Counted from the stretch's first letter, positions 44,113-53,973 are shown. The stretch: DNA of 64,000 bases from JAXMCI01 sp046349435 (GCA_046349435.1 JAXMCI010000045.1:1-64000); one strand, 5' to 3'. Translations and numbers: made by a program. Notes: a model not told the origin generated them from the sequence alone.

Positions 44113-47100
44113 GGTTCCGCCGCCTGCGGCTGGAACGCTTCGGGCTGTTCACCGATCGCGAGCTGCAGTTCGACCCGGCGGCCCGGCTGCAGCTCGTCTA
44201 CGGCCCCAACGAGGCCGGCAAGAGCACCGCGCTGCAGGCCATCGGCGACCTGCTGTTCGGCATCGGCGTGCGCAGCACCTACGGCTTCCGGCACGGCTAT
44301 GCCGGCATGCGGCTCGCCGCCGAGATCGAGGCGCGCGACGGCAGCGTCGCCTGGTTCGCCCGGCGCAAGGGGCAGCGCGACACGCTGCGCGGCCCGGCCG
44401 ACGAGGTGCTGCCCGAGGCCGCGCTGCGCCGCTTCCTGGGGCCGGTCGACCGCGCCCTGTTCGAGAGCATGTTCGGCCTCGACTGCGACCGGCTGCGCGC
44501 CGGCGGCGAGGAGATGCTGCAGGCCAAGGGCGAGATCGGCGAGAGCCTGTTCCAGGCCAGCGCCGGGCTCGGCGGGCTGATGGCGACGATCGAGGAGATC
44601 GAGGCCGAGGCGGCGGCGATCTTCGGCGACCGCCGCGGCAAGCGCGCCTTCAACGAGGCGCGCGAGGCCTATGACCGGGCCCAGGCGGCGCTGCGCCAGC
44701 GCCGCATCCGGCCGGAGGAGTGGCGCGAGCTGCGGCGCCGCTGCGACGAGACGCAGGCCGCGCTGCTGGCGGCCGGCGCGCGGCAGCGCGAGCTGGCGCT
44801 GGCCCGCGCCCGGGCGGAGCGGATCCGCCGGGTCCATCCCGACATCGCCGCGCTCGAGGCGGCCACCGCCGCGCTGGCCGCGCTCGGGCCGGTCCCGGCC
44901 CTGCCCGAGGCTGCGGGCGCGCAGCGCCAGCAGGCGATCGGCGACGGAGCGCGCCGCCGCCGAGCCGGCGCGGCTCGCCGAGCAGCGCGCCGAGGCGGAG
45001 GCCGGCTGGGCGGCGCTCGGCGACGGCAGCGCGCTGGCGGCGCGCGCCGTCGAGATCCGCGCGCTGGCCGCGCGCCACGGCGCCGCGCTGAAGGCCGAGG
45101 CCGACCTGCCGGTGCAGCGCAGCCGGGCGCGCGACGCCGGCCAGGCCGCCGCCGACGAGGCTGGCGCGGCTCGGCTGCGGCTGCCGCCGGCCGACGCGGT
45201 CGGGCAGCTGCCGGACGATCTCGCCAAGCGCCGCGTGCGCACCTGGCGCCGAGCGGACCGGCCTCGCCGCGGCGGCGGAGGCGGCCATCGCACAGCGCCA
45301 GGCCGCCGCCGAGCGCGAGCGGCTCGGCCGCGCGCTGGCCGAGGCGCCGCCCCGCCCGACCCGGCGCCGCTCGCCGCCGCGACGTGCCGCCGAGATCCGG
45401 CGCCAGGGCGATCTCGAGGCCGCGCTGGCGACCGCCGACGGCGCGGCGCGGCGGGCCGCCGGCCGGCTCGCCGCGGCGCTGGCCGCCCTGCCCCTCTGGA
45501 CCGGGGACGCGCCGTCGCTGGCCGCCGCCGCCGTGCCGGAGGAAGCGGCCGTCGCCCGCTGCCAGGGTGCCTGGCGGGCGCTGGCCGAGCAGCGGCGGCG
45601 CATCGCCGAGGCGATCGAGGGCCGCGAGGCCGAGCAGCGCGAGACGGCGCGGCGCTGGCCGCGCTCGCCACCGGGAACGCCGCCGGCCGACGCCGGCGGC
45701 GATCGCCGCGGCGCGGCAGCGGCGCGACGCCGCCTGGGGATTGCTGCGCCGGCGCTATGAAGGCGGCGCGGCGGCCGGCGCGGCCGAGCTGGCGGCGCTC
45801 GGGCTGGCGGCGCTCGGCGCCGGCGAGCTCGACCGGCTGGTGGCCGAGGCCGACGCGCTGGCCGACCGCCGGGTCAGCGAGGCCGATCGGGTCGCCGCCT
45901 ACGAGGCGGCGCAGCAGCGCCAGGAGCGGCAGCGCGAGGAGCTGGCGGTCGCCGCCGACCGGCTGCGGCGGGTCGCGGCGGAGCAGGAGGCGGCCGCCGA
46001 GGCGTGGCGCGCCCTGTGGCGGCCGGCCGGCATCGAGCCGCGCCCGCCGGAGGACATGGCGGAGTGGCTCGGACGCCGGCGCGAGGTGCTGGCCGCGCTG
46101 GCCGCCGCGGAGGAGGCCGCGGCCGCGCGCGAGGCGGCGGAACGGCGGCTGGCGCAGGCGGGCGAGGCGCTCGACGCGGCCTTCGCCGGCCTCGGGCGCA
46201 CGCCGCCGGAGGGTCGCCTGTCGGCCCGGCTCGGCGCCGCCGAGCGGAGCTTCGAGCAGCTCGCCGAGGCGGCCCGCCGGCGCCGCCAGCTCGAAGAGCG
46301 GCTGGTCGAGCAGGAGCGGGCGCTGGCCGAGAGCGACGCCGCCGCGCGCCGCGCCGGCGCAGCGATGGCGGCCTGGCAGGATGCCTGGGCCGCGGCGATG
46401 ACGCGTCTCCACCTGCCGCCCGGGAGCCTGCCCGAGGAGGCCGAGACGGCGCTGTCGCTGTGGGACGCGGTCGCCGGCCGGCTCGCCGAGGAGCGGGCGG
46501 CGCGGCAGCGCGCACAGGACATGGAGCGCGACGTGACGACCCTCGGCGCCGATGCCGCGCGGCTGGCCGACGCGCTGGCGCCCGAGCTCGCCGCCGACCC
46601 GCTGGCCGCGCCGCCGCTGCTGCTGCAGCGGCTCGAGCGGGCGCTGGCGGTCGAGGAGGAGCGCCGGGCGCTGGCGGCGCGGCTGGACCGGCTGCGGCAG
46701 GCGTCGGAGGCGGCCGCCGCGCGGATGCAGGCGGCCGAGGCCGCGCTCGCGACCTTGCGGGCGCTGGCCGGCGTCGAGGACGACGCGGCGCTCGCCGCAG
46801 CGATCGAGCGGGCCGAGCGGAGGCGGGCGCTGGGCTCGCAGATGGCCGCCCTCGAGGGGCGCGTCCGCGCCGCCGGCGACGGCCATGCGCCGGAGGCGCT
46901 GGCCGCCGAGTGCCGCGGCGCCGATCTCGATGCGCTGGCCGCCGAGGTCGCGGCGATCGACGAGGAGCTCGGCCGGCTGCAGGACCGCGCCTCCGAGCTC
47001 GGCGCCGGGCTGCAGCGGGTCGAGGGCGAGCTGGCGGCGCTCGGCGCCGGCCGCGACGCGGCGGCGGCGGCCGAGGAGGCCGAGTCGGCGGTCGCCGAGA

Positions 47101-47615
47101 TGCGCGAGGGGGCGCAGCGCTGGCTGCGGCTGCGCGCCGCCGCGCTGCTGCTGCGCCGCGGCCTCGAGCGCTACCGCCAGGAGCAGGAGGGGCCGCTGCT
47201 GCACCGCGCCGGCGAGCATTTCCGGCTGCTCACCGGCGGCCGCTACGGCGAGCTCGCGGTCGCCATCGACGAGCGCGAGCGGGCGCTGCTGGTGGCGCGC
47301 TCGGCCCCGGGCGGGGAGAAGCCGGTCGAGGCGATGAGCGAGGGCACCCGCGACCAGCTCTACCTGGCGCTGCGGCTGGCCGCCGTCGAGCACCATGCCG
47401 AGCAGGCCGAGCCCCTGCCCTTCATCGGCGACGACCTGCTGGTCAATTTCGACGACGAGCGCGCCGCCGCCGGCCTCCGGCTGCTCGCCCATCTCGGCGA
47501 GACCACCCAGGCCATCCTCTTCACCCACCACCGCCATCTGGTGGAGCTGGCCGCCCGCACCCTGCCGCCCGGCGAGATCGCGATCCACGACCTCGGCGAG
47601 CGCGCCGCGGCGTGA
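44109..47615 (+). CDS. SbcC/YhaN-like AAA ATPase with coiled coils, internal frameshifts
   Basis: 1168-codon SMC-like ATPase. Walker A GPNEAGKST is at residues 32-40, long Ala/Arg/Glu-rich coiled coils fill the centre, and at the C-terminus lie the signature-like MSEGTRDQLYLALRLAA and Walker B PFIGDDLLVNFDDE. The two ends are in the same frame, but 44940-45680 is coherent only in other frames. The second frame reads LAEQRAEAEAGWAALGDGS from ~44940, the third reads AIAQRQAAAERERLGRALAE from ~45245, and the first resumes at ~45680. The three shifts cancel, so the ends remain in register. With the SbcD-like partner it would form a Mre11-Rad50-type complex. Confidence 0.85.
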   Translation: MRFRRLRLERFGLFTDRELQFDPAARLQLVYGPNEAGKSTALQAIGDLLFGIGVRSTYGFRHGYAGMRLAAEIEARDGSVAWFARRKGQRDTLRGPADEVLPEAALRRFLGPVDRALFESMFGLDCDRLRAGGEEMLQAKGEIGESLFQASAGLGGLMATIEEIEAEAAAIFGDRRGKRAFNEAREAYDRAQAALRQRRIRPEEWRELRRRCDETQAALLAAGARQRELALARARAERIRRVHPDIAALEAATAALAALGPVPALPEAAGAQRQQAIGDGARRRRAGAARRAARRGGGRLGGARRRQRAGGARRRDPRAGRAPRRRAEGRGRPAGAAQPGARRRPGRRRRGWRGSAAAAAGRRGRAAAGRSRQAPRAHLAPSGPASPRRRRRPSHSARPPPSASGSAARWPRRRPARPGAARRRDVPPRSGARAISRPRWRPPTARRGGPPAGSPRRWPPCPSGPGTRRRWPPPPCRRKRPSPAARVPGGRWPSSGGASPRRSRAARPSSARRRGAGRARHRERRRPTPAAIAAARQRRDAAWGLLRRRYEGGAAAGAAELAALGLAALGAGELDRLVAEADALADRRVSEADRVAAYEAAQQRQERQREELAVAADRLRRVAAEQEAAAEAWRALWRPAGIEPRPPEDMAEWLGRRREVLAALAAAEEAAAAREAAERRLAQAGEALDAAFAGLGRTPPEGRLSARLGAAERSFEQLAEAARRRRQLEERLVEQERALAESDAAARRAGAAMAAWQDAWAAAMTRLHLPPGSLPEEAETALSLWDAVAGRLAEERAARQRAQDMERDVTTLGADAARLADALAPELAADPLAAPPLLLQRLERALAVEEERRALAARLDRLRQASEAAAARMQAAEAALATLRALAGVEDDAALAAAIERAERRRALGSQMAALEGRVRAAGDGHAPEALAAECRGADLDALAAEVAAIDEELGRLQDRASELGAGLQRVEGELAALGAGRDAAAAAEEAESAVAEMREGAQRWLRLRAAALLLRRGLERYRQEQEGPLLHRAGEHFRLLTGGRYGELAVAIDERERALLVARSAPGGEKPVEAMSEGTRDQLYLALRLAAVEHHAEQAEPLPFIGDDLLVNFDDERAAAGLRLLAHLGETTQAILFTHHRHLVELAARTLPPGEIAIHDLGERAAA

Positions 47616-47628
47616 GCCGCCGCATTCG

Positions 47629-47657
47629 CCCTGTGTCGTTGCCGGGCCCCGACAGGG
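47629..47657. terminator. Possible terminator hairpin between convergent genes
   Basis: CCCTGT(GT)CG pairs with CGACAGGG across an 11-nt loop, in the 55-nt gap between the SbcC-like gene and the SDR. It has a bulge and no T-run, so confidence is low. Confidence 0.35.
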
Positions 47658-47670
47658 ACTGCGTTCCTGA

Positions 47671-48384
47671 TCAGGTCGCGGCCTTGCCGACGGAGGCGCC
47701 GCCATCGACGAACAGCGTCTGGCCGGTGATGAAGCCGGCATCGTCCGAGAGCAGGAAGGCGACCGCCGCGGCGATCTCGTCGGGCCGGCCGAGGCGGCGC
47801 ATCGGGACCGCCGCGAGATAGCGCCTCTCGCCCTCGCTGCCCGGCGGGTTGCCGGCGCGGAACAGCCCGGTCTCGGTCGGGCCGGGCGCCACCGCGTTCA
47901 CCGTGATCCCGCTCTCCGCCAGCTCCAGCGCCCAGGTGCGCGCGAAGCTGACCAGCGCCGCCTTCGCCGCGGCATAGGCGCTGCGCTGCGGGAAGCCGAG
48001 GATGGTGACGCTGGAGACGTTGACGATGCGGCCCCAGCCGCCGGCCCGCATCGCCGGCAGGGCGGCCTGCACGCACTGCACCGCGACATGGAGGTTGAGC
48101 GCGAGCACGGCGTCGAGGTCGTCGAGCGCGATCGCGCCCAGGGGCTGCGGCCGGACCAGCCCGACATTGTTCACCACGCCGTCGAAGCGGTGACGCGCGG
48201 CCAGCGCCGCCAGCAGCGCGGCGGTCGCCTCGCGGTCCGCCAGGTCGACGGTCGCCAGCTCGCCGGGAAAGGCGGCCGCGTGGCGGGCGATGCCGACCAC
48301 CCGATGGCCGGCGGCGGCGAGCCGCTCCGAGACGGCGCGGCCGATGCCCTTGCTGGCGCCGGTGACGAGGAAGGTGCGCGTCAT
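47671..48384 (-). CDS. Short-chain dehydrogenase/reductase
   Basis: 237-aa classical SDR. It has the cofactor loop TGASKGIG, NNVG in place of the usual NNAG, catalytic Ser in VNVSSVTI, the Tyr/Lys pair in SAYAAAKAALVS, and PGPTETGLFR. The ATG overlaps the stop of the extradiol dioxygenase (TGATG style), so the two are cotranscribed. It may oxidise a dihydrodiol or alcohol intermediate in the ring-cleavage pathway. That role is inferred from context. Confidence 0.9.
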   Translation of the reverse strand: MTRTFLVTGASKGIGRAVSERLAAAGHRVVGIARHAAAFPGELATVDLADREATAALLAALAARHRFDGVVNNVGLVRPQPLGAIALDDLDAVLALNLHVAVQCVQAALPAMRAGGWGRIVNVSSVTILGFPQRSAYAAAKAALVSFARTWALELAESGITVNAVAPGPTETGLFRAGNPPGSEGERRYLAAVPMRRLGRPDEIAAAVAFLLSDDAGFITGQTLFVDGGASVGKAAT

Positions 48385-49406
48385 CAGGACGCCGCTCCCG
48401 CATCCCTGCCGCGCACGACCGCGTCCCACCACGGGCAGCGCCCGCCCATGCGCTCGTAGTTGCCGTCGATCACCTGCACGGGCGCGCGCAGGGTCTGGTC
48501 GCGGGCGCCGGGCCGCAGGTCGGCCGGCGGCGGATCCTGGCCTCCGACGCCACGGAACAGCCCGTCATGGCCCCAGAAGCTCTCGACGCTGGGGATCTCG
48601 TGGGCCTGCCAAGTCCCGTCGTCGATCTCGCGGCCGCCCCAGCCATATTCGAGCAGGAAGTCGGACGGGGTTCGCATGTAGAACGAGATCATCAGGTCGT
48701 TGGAGTGGCGTCCGAGCGTCGCCGCGACGGCGTCGCGCCGGGTCAGCGCCAGGTCGTAGCCCTGGCCGACGTCGTCGAGCGAGTAGAGCTCGATCATGAC
48801 ATGGTGGAGCCCGTCACCCGGTGCCTCGACCAGCGCCAGGCTGTGATGCCGCCGGTTGACGTGCAGGAACCAGGCGCGGACCGGCGCCCGCGTGTAGTCA
48901 CTGACGCGGAAGCCGAGCAGGTCGCGGTAGAAGGCCAGCGCCGCGTCGATGCGCTGCACCGCCAGCAGGGCGTGCCCGAGGCCGAGCGGCCCGGCGCGGA
49001 AGCCGGAGATCATGCGGCTCGGCCGGAACGGCTCGTCGGCCAGCGCGGCGCCGTGGAAGGCCTCCAGCCGGTTGCCGGCCGGATCGGCGAAGGAGATCAG
49101 CCCGCGCACCAGGCGCTGGTCGGCGAGCGTCGCCGGCTCGCGCCGCACGGCGACGCCGGCGCCGTCGAGCCGGGCGGCCAGCCGGTCGAGCGCCGTGGCG
49201 TCCGCCACCTCCCAGCCGAAATAGCGCTGCCCCTCGCCGAGCCCGCCGTCCAGGACCAGCCGCTGCCGGCGGTCGTCCATGCGAAAGGCGCGCAGCCCGC
49301 CGCCCCGGTCGACCGCCTGCATGCCGAGGCCGGCGGTGGCGAGCGCCGTCCAGTCGTCGAGCCTGGACGTGCCGACGCCGAGATAGCCGAGCGCCTGGAT
49401 CTCCAT
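48384..49406 (-). CDS. Extradiol ring-cleavage dioxygenase, VOC superfamily (BphC/HsaC type)
   Basis: 340-aa two-domain type I extradiol dioxygenase. The iron ligands appear in the second module: His in GLGHALLAV, His in NRRHHSLALV, and Glu in DFLLEYGWGG. The N-terminal module (LGYLGVGTSRLDDWTALATA) is the non-catalytic repeat. Such enzymes open catechols next to the hydroxyl pair. It is coupled to an SDR, so a small aromatic pathway is likely, but no hydrolase or dehydrogenase for the ring-opened product is adjacent. Confidence 0.9.
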   Translation of the reverse strand: MEIQALGYLGVGTSRLDDWTALATAGLGMQAVDRGGGLRAFRMDDRRQRLVLDGGLGEGQRYFGWEVADATALDRLAARLDGAGVAVRREPATLADQRLVRGLISFADPAGNRLEAFHGAALADEPFRPSRMISGFRAGPLGLGHALLAVQRIDAALAFYRDLLGFRVSDYTRAPVRAWFLHVNRRHHSLALVEAPGDGLHHVMIELYSLDDVGQGYDLALTRRDAVAATLGRHSNDLMISFYMRTPSDFLLEYGWGGREIDDGTWQAHEIPSVESFWGHDGLFRGVGGQDPPPADLRPGARDQTLRAPVQVIDGNYERMGGRCPWWDAVVRGRDAGAAS

Positions 49407-49641
49407 GGCCGTGACCTCCTCCTCGTCTCGTGCGGCCGGGCGGCGCGTCCGCCGCGCCCTCCCGGAGGTGGCTCCTTCTGCCCGTTGGGCGGCATTATCG
49501 CATCCTTGCCCGATGCCGGGCCAGGGTCGCCGCGCTGCGCCGGGCTCAGCGCCGGCGCCCGGCCAGGCGGCCGAGCAGGCTGCACGTGCCGAGCGGGGCG
49601 GCCCGGCAAGGCGAAGGCGCGCGGATTGCCCGGCCGGAGGA

Positions 49642-50283
49642 TCACCCGGCCGTCGCGGCGAGGCCGGCCAGCAGCTCGCGCAGCGTCGGCCAGAGCGAGG
49701 CGACCAGCAGCAGCGCCATCGCGAGATTGAACAGCCGGACGCGCGCGGGCGAGCCGAGCAGCCGCCCGACGCCGACCCCGAACGCGGCCCACAGGGCGGT
49801 GCCGGACCAGGCGACGACGCAGAAGATCGCCATCAGGGCGACGGTCACCGGCCACAGCGTCTCGGACGTCGCATAGGTGGCGATCCCGCCGACCGCGACG
49901 ATCCAGGCCTTCGGATTGATCCATTGCAGCAGGCAGGACTGCAAGAAGCCGACCGGCCGCGCGCGCCCCTCCACGGTCGCCGTGCCGAGATCGGCCGAGC
50001 GCGCGATCCGCCAGGCGAGCCACAGCAGGTAGATCGTGCCCGCGGCCTTGAGGATGACCGCCATCGCCGGCAGAGCCTGCAGGAGGCCGCCGAGCCCGGC
50101 GGCGACGGCGAGCAGCATCGCCGGCAGCCCGACCGCCACGCCGCTGACGAACGGCACCGTGGCCCGCAGGCCGAAGCTGGCGCCCGACGACAGCGCGATG
50201 AGGTTGTTCGGTCCGGGCGAGAAGGACAGGGCGAACGCGAAGGCGAGGATCGGCCAGAGCCGGTCGGCGGTGAAGGCGGGCAT
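49642..50283 (-). CDS. LysE/RhtB-family amino acid exporter
   Basis: 213-aa inner-membrane protein with six hydrophobic segments and the family motif FSPGPNNLIALSSGASFG near the N-terminus. LLQWINPKAWIVAVGG follows in the middle. Start MPAFTADR at 50283 was chosen over a longer reading. It exports amino acids or related compounds by proton exchange; the substrate is unknown. Confidence 0.9.
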   Translation of the reverse strand: MPAFTADRLWPILAFAFALSFSPGPNNLIALSSGASFGLRATVPFVSGVAVGLPAMLLAVAAGLGGLLQALPAMAVILKAAGTIYLLWLAWRIARSADLGTATVEGRARPVGFLQSCLLQWINPKAWIVAVGGIATYATSETLWPVTVALMAIFCVVAWSGTALWAAFGVGVGRLLGSPARVRLFNLAMALLLVASLWPTLRELLAGLAATAG

Positions 50284-50401
50284 GGGGCGCCTTTGGGCGG
50301 CGTCGGGGCAGCGGGCAGGCATAGCAACGCGGCCCGGAGGGCGGATTGAACGCTATTGCGCGCGTGCCCGCGGCCGGGCAATGCCTGTGCTTCGGCCCTT
50401 C

Positions 50402-50434
50402 CATTGACAATGATAGGCAATGGCCGCGTATTAT
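50402..50434 (+). promoter_or_regulatory. Promoter/operator region upstream of the 50.5-kb ABC operon
   Basis: CATTGACAATG (50402-50412) is a perfect palindrome around a single A and overlaps TTGACA (50404-50409). TATTAT follows at 50429-50434 with a 19-nt spacer, longer than ideal. It lies in an AT-rich dip about 60 nt before the ATG at 50494. The palindrome resembles the GntR-like site at 33451-33462. Confidence 0.5.
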
Positions 50435-50493
50435 TATCGGTGTCCAAATCGGCGTAATGCCCGGCAAACGGGCGAACGAGGGAGGAGCCACGG

Positions 50494-52086
50494 ATGGACC
50501 TCAAGGAGATGCTCAAGCAGGATCTGGTCACGCGGCGCCTGTCGCGGCGGGACTTCGTTGCCGGCATGACGACCCTGGGCGTCGGCGCAGTCGCCGCAGC
50601 GACCCTGGCGGACGGGCTGATCGCCCCGGCGCGGGCCGATACGCCGAAGAAGGGCGGGACGCTGCGATTCGCCACCAACGACGCCTCGAGCGCCGACACG
50701 CTCGACCCGCACAAGGCGCTGTCCTTCACCGACATCACCAACAACGCCATCGTCTACGAGAAGCTCACCGAGTTCGACGCCGACGGCAAGCTGGTGCCCT
50801 GGCTCGCCGAGTCCTTCGCCGCCAACCCGGCGGCCAGCGTCTGGACTTTCCAGCTGCGCAAGGGCGTCACCTTCCACAACGGCAAGACGATGAGCGCGGC
50901 CGACGTCGTCTATTCCTTCCAGCGCATCCTCGACAAGAAGACGGGGTCGCCGGGCGCCTCGACCATCGCCGAGGTCAGCGCCATCAAGGCCGACGGCGCC
51001 AATACGGTGGTGTTCGAGCTGAAGGGGCCGAACGCCGAGTTCCCCTACTTCCTGACCTCGCGCACGCTCTGCATCGTGCCGGAGGGCGCCGACGACTTCG
51101 CCAAGCAGCCGGTCGGCACCGGGCCCTGGAAGGTGAAGAGCTTCCAGGCCGGCATCGCCTTCAGCTTCGTGCGCAACGACAGCTACTGGATGAACGGCCT
51201 GCCCTACATCGCCGAGCTCGAGGGCATCGGCATCGGCGACGAGACGGCGCGCCTCAACGCCCTGCTCTCGGGCGAGGCCGACCTGATCCAGACGGTGAAC
51301 CCGAAGGCGGTCAAGCGGCTCGACGCCAGCGGCGTGGCGCATGCCTCGATCAAGTCCGGCACGGCGCACGCCACCTATCCGATGAACGCCAAGCAGGCGC
51401 CGTTCGACAACAACGACGTGCGGACCGCGCTCAAGCATTCCTTCGACCGGCAGCGTCTGATCGACCTCGCCTTCGACGGGCAGGGCACGATCGGGCGCGA
51501 CGCCGGGGTGTGGCCGACCGACCCGATGTTCTGCGACGCCGTGGCGGTGCCGCAGGCCGACCCGGACAAGGTCAAGGCGCTGCTCAAGAAGGCCGGCCAC
51601 GAGAGCACGGTGTTCGAGCTGCACACCTCCGACGGCAACTACGGCGGCGCCAACGCCGCGGTGGTGCTGGCCGAGCTGATGAAGGAAAACGGCGTCAACG
51701 TGAAGGTGATCAAGGACCCTGCCGACGGCTACTGGTCGGCGGTCTACATGAAGGTTGGCTGGTGCGGCTCGTCCTGGACCAGCCGCCCGACCGCCATCGC
51801 GCTGTTCGAGACCGGCTACACCTCGACCGCGCCCTACAACGAGAGCTTCTTCGCCAACGCCGCCTTCGACAAGCTGGTGGCCGACGCCAAGAAGGAGCTC
51901 GACGAGGGCAAGCGCAAGGAGCTGCTGTGCGAGGCGCAGAAGCTGATCGCGGCCGAGAGCGGCCAGATCGCGCCGGTCTACGTGCCGTGGATCGACGGCG
52001 TCGCCAACCGGGTGAAGGACTTCAAGTCGCACCCGCGGCAGTCGATCGGCAGCAGCCTGTGGCAGCAGGTCTGGCTGGAGTCCTGA
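50494..52086 (+). CDS. Peptide-type ABC importer substrate-binding protein with Tat signal
   Basis: 530-aa SBP_bac_5 receptor. It has a twin-arginine signal (LSRRDFVAGMTTLGVGAVAA) with cleavage likely after ARAD, indicating export in folded form. It then has WLAESFAANP, FQLRKGVTFHNGKTMSAADV, GTGPWKVKSF, DVRTALKHSFDRQRLIDLAF and a late Cys region CEAQKLIAAESG. A GGGAGGAG Shine-Dalgarno precedes the start. First gene of the operon running to 59820. Confidence 0.93.
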   Translation: MDLKEMLKQDLVTRRLSRRDFVAGMTTLGVGAVAAATLADGLIAPARADTPKKGGTLRFATNDASSADTLDPHKALSFTDITNNAIVYEKLTEFDADGKLVPWLAESFAANPAASVWTFQLRKGVTFHNGKTMSAADVVYSFQRILDKKTGSPGASTIAEVSAIKADGANTVVFELKGPNAEFPYFLTSRTLCIVPEGADDFAKQPVGTGPWKVKSFQAGIAFSFVRNDSYWMNGLPYIAELEGIGIGDETARLNALLSGEADLIQTVNPKAVKRLDASGVAHASIKSGTAHATYPMNAKQAPFDNNDVRTALKHSFDRQRLIDLAFDGQGTIGRDAGVWPTDPMFCDAVAVPQADPDKVKALLKKAGHESTVFELHTSDGNYGGANAAVVLAELMKENGVNVKVIKDPADGYWSAVYMKVGWCGSSWTSRPTAIALFETGYTSTAPYNESFFANAAFDKLVADAKKELDEGKRKELLCEAQKLIAAESGQIAPVYVPWIDGVANRVKDFKSHPRQSIGSSLWQQVWLES

Positions 52087-52168
52087 GCGCCGCAGACAGC
52101 CACGGGATGGCGAGCCACCGCAGGGGGTGCCGGGCTGCGGCCCGGCACCCCGGACCGGCAGGTGCGGC

Positions 52169-53116
52169 GTGGCCAGGCTGATCGTCCGGCGGCTGCTCTT
52201 CGCGCTGCTGACCTTGCTCGCGACCTCGGTGCTGGTGTTCGCCGCCACCGAGATCCTGCCCGGCGACGTGGCCAGCGCCATCCTCGGCCAGAACGCCACG
52301 CCGGAGCTGCTCGCGGGCATGCGCGAGCGGCTCGGCCTCGATGCCCCGGCGCATCTGCGCTACCTCGCCTGGCTCGGCGCCTTCATCAGCGGCGACATGG
52401 GCCGCTCGCTCGCCACCAACGCACCGGTCGCCGAGGTCCTCCGGCCGCGGGTGCTGAACACGCTCGGCCTCGCCGCCTATGCCGCGGTGGTCGGCATCCC
52501 GCTCAGCCTGGCGCTCGGCATCGCGTCCGCGGCCTGGTACCAGAGCGTCTTCGACCGGGTGCTCTCCTCCGCGACCGTCTTCCTGGTGGCGGTGCCCGAG
52601 TTCGTCATCGCCATCCTGCTGGTCACGCTGCTCGCGGTCGAGCTGCGCCTCTTCCCGTCGATCGCGCCGCGGCCGCGCTGGAGCGACCCGCCGACGGCCC
52701 TGTGGCAGCTGTTCCTGCCGATGGCCACCGTCGTCTGCACCATGCTGGCGCACATGATCCGGATGACCCGCGCCGTCGTGCTCGACGTGCTCGCCACCCC
52801 CTATGTCGAGATGGCGCTGCTTAAGGGCGCATCGAAGTCGCGCATCATCCTGCGGCATGCGCTGCCCAACGCGATCGGCCCGGTGCTCAGCGTCATCGCC
52901 CTCAACCTCGGCTACCTCATCTCCGGCATCGCCATCGTCGAGGTGGTGTTCTCCTTCCCCGGGCTGGGCAAGCTGATGGTCGATTCGATCTTCTACCGCG
53001 ACCTGCCGCTGGTGCAGGCCACGGCGATGATCTTCTGCGCCGGATTCATCCTGTTCAACACCGTGGCCGACATCAGCGCCGTCGCACTCAACCCGCGCGT
53101 CAGGCAGCGGCGATGA
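52169..53116 (+). CDS. Peptide-type ABC importer permease (DppB family)
   Basis: 315-aa inner-membrane permease starting at GTG with ARLIVRRLLFALLTLLATSV. It carries ILPGD, the loop RHALPNAIGPVLSVIALNLG and FPGLGKLMVDSIFYRDLPLV. GTG 52169 was chosen over an ATG at 52127, whose extra residues are not family-like. It overlaps the next permease gene by ATGA. Confidence 0.9.
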   Translation: MARLIVRRLLFALLTLLATSVLVFAATEILPGDVASAILGQNATPELLAGMRERLGLDAPAHLRYLAWLGAFISGDMGRSLATNAPVAEVLRPRVLNTLGLAAYAAVVGIPLSLALGIASAAWYQSVFDRVLSSATVFLVAVPEFVIAILLVTLLAVELRLFPSIAPRPRWSDPPTALWQLFLPMATVVCTMLAHMIRMTRAVVLDVLATPYVEMALLKGASKSRIILRHALPNAIGPVLSVIALNLGYLISGIAIVEVVFSFPGLGKLMVDSIFYRDLPLVQATAMIFCAGFILFNTVADISAVALNPRVRQRR

Positions 53117-53973
53117 GCGCCGCCGACGCGCCGCGGCCGGGACTCGGCCGCTCGCTGCCGCCGCCGAGCGCGCTCGGCCTGCTCGGCCTCGCCGTGGTGC
53201 TGGCCATCGTCCTGGCGGCGCTGCTCGCCCCCTGGCTGGCGCCGCATTCGCCGACCCGGCTGCTCGGCACCCCGTTCCAGCCGCCCGGCCGCTTCCCGCT
53301 CGGCACCGACGTGATCGGCCGCGACCTGCTCTCCCGCCTGCTCTACGCCTCGCGGCTGACGCTGCTCGTCACCTTCGCGGCGACGACGATCGGATTCCTC
53401 GCCGGCGCCGCCTGGGGCTTCGCCGCGGCAGAGATCGGCGGCGTGCTCGACGACCTCACGGACTGGCTGGTCAACATCCTGCTGTCGGTGCCGCCGCTGA
53501 TGCTGGGGCTGCTGGTGGTGGCGGCGCTGACCTCCGACCTGGCGGTGCTGGTCGGGGTGATCGCCTTCATCCAGATGCCGCGGGTGGTCCGGGTGGCGCG
53601 CGCGGTCGCCGTCGACATCACCGCGCTGCAGTTCGTCGAGGTGGCGCGGGCCCGCGGCGAGGGGCTGTGGTCGATCCTGCGCCGCGAGGTGCTGCCCAAC
53701 GCGGTCCGCCCGCTCGGCGTCGAGTACGGGCTGCGCCTGACCTACTCGACCCTGTTCATCAGCGGGCTCAGCTTCCTCGGGCTCGGCATCCAGCCGCCGG
53801 AGGCCGACTGGGGCGGCATGGTGCGCGAGAACCTGAGCTCGATCCAGGAGGGCGCCTACCTGCCGACCCTGCTGCCGGCGCTGGCCATCGGCGCCTTCGG
53901 GGTCGCGCTCAACCTGGTGGTCGACTGGCTGGGCGAGCGTTCCGCACGGACCATCCCCGAGGATCTCCGCTGA
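53113..53973 (+). CDS. Peptide-type ABC importer permease (DppC family)
   Basis: 286-aa permease with an N-terminal helix, the FPLGTDVIGRDLLSRLLYAS motif, and an EAA-type loop ARARGEGLWSILRREVLPNA. FLGLGIQPPEADWGGMVREN follows near the end. Its stop overlaps the ATPase start by 1 nt (TGATG). It heterodimerises with the product of 52169-53116. Confidence 0.93.
   Translation: MSAADAPRPGLGRSLPPPSALGLLGLAVVLAIVLAALLAPWLAPHSPTRLLGTPFQPPGRFPLGTDVIGRDLLSRLLYASRLTLLVTFAATTIGFLAGAAWGFAAAEIGGVLDDLTDWLVNILLSVPPLMLGLLVVAALTSDLAVLVGVIAFIQMPRVVRVARAVAVDITALQFVEVARARGEGLWSILRREVLPNAVRPLGVEYGLRLTYSTLFISGLSFLGLGIQPPEADWGGMVRENLSSIQEGAYLPTLLPALAIGAFGVALNLVVDWLGERSARTIPEDLR

Noticed and set aside
43380..47741. 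A 1453-codon open frame on the minus strand opposite the SbcD/SbcC-like genes
   Set aside because: It is a GC-driven shadow: repetitive Arg/Gly/Leu/Ala content, no family motifs, and it runs antisense to two well-supported genes with metal and Walker motifs.
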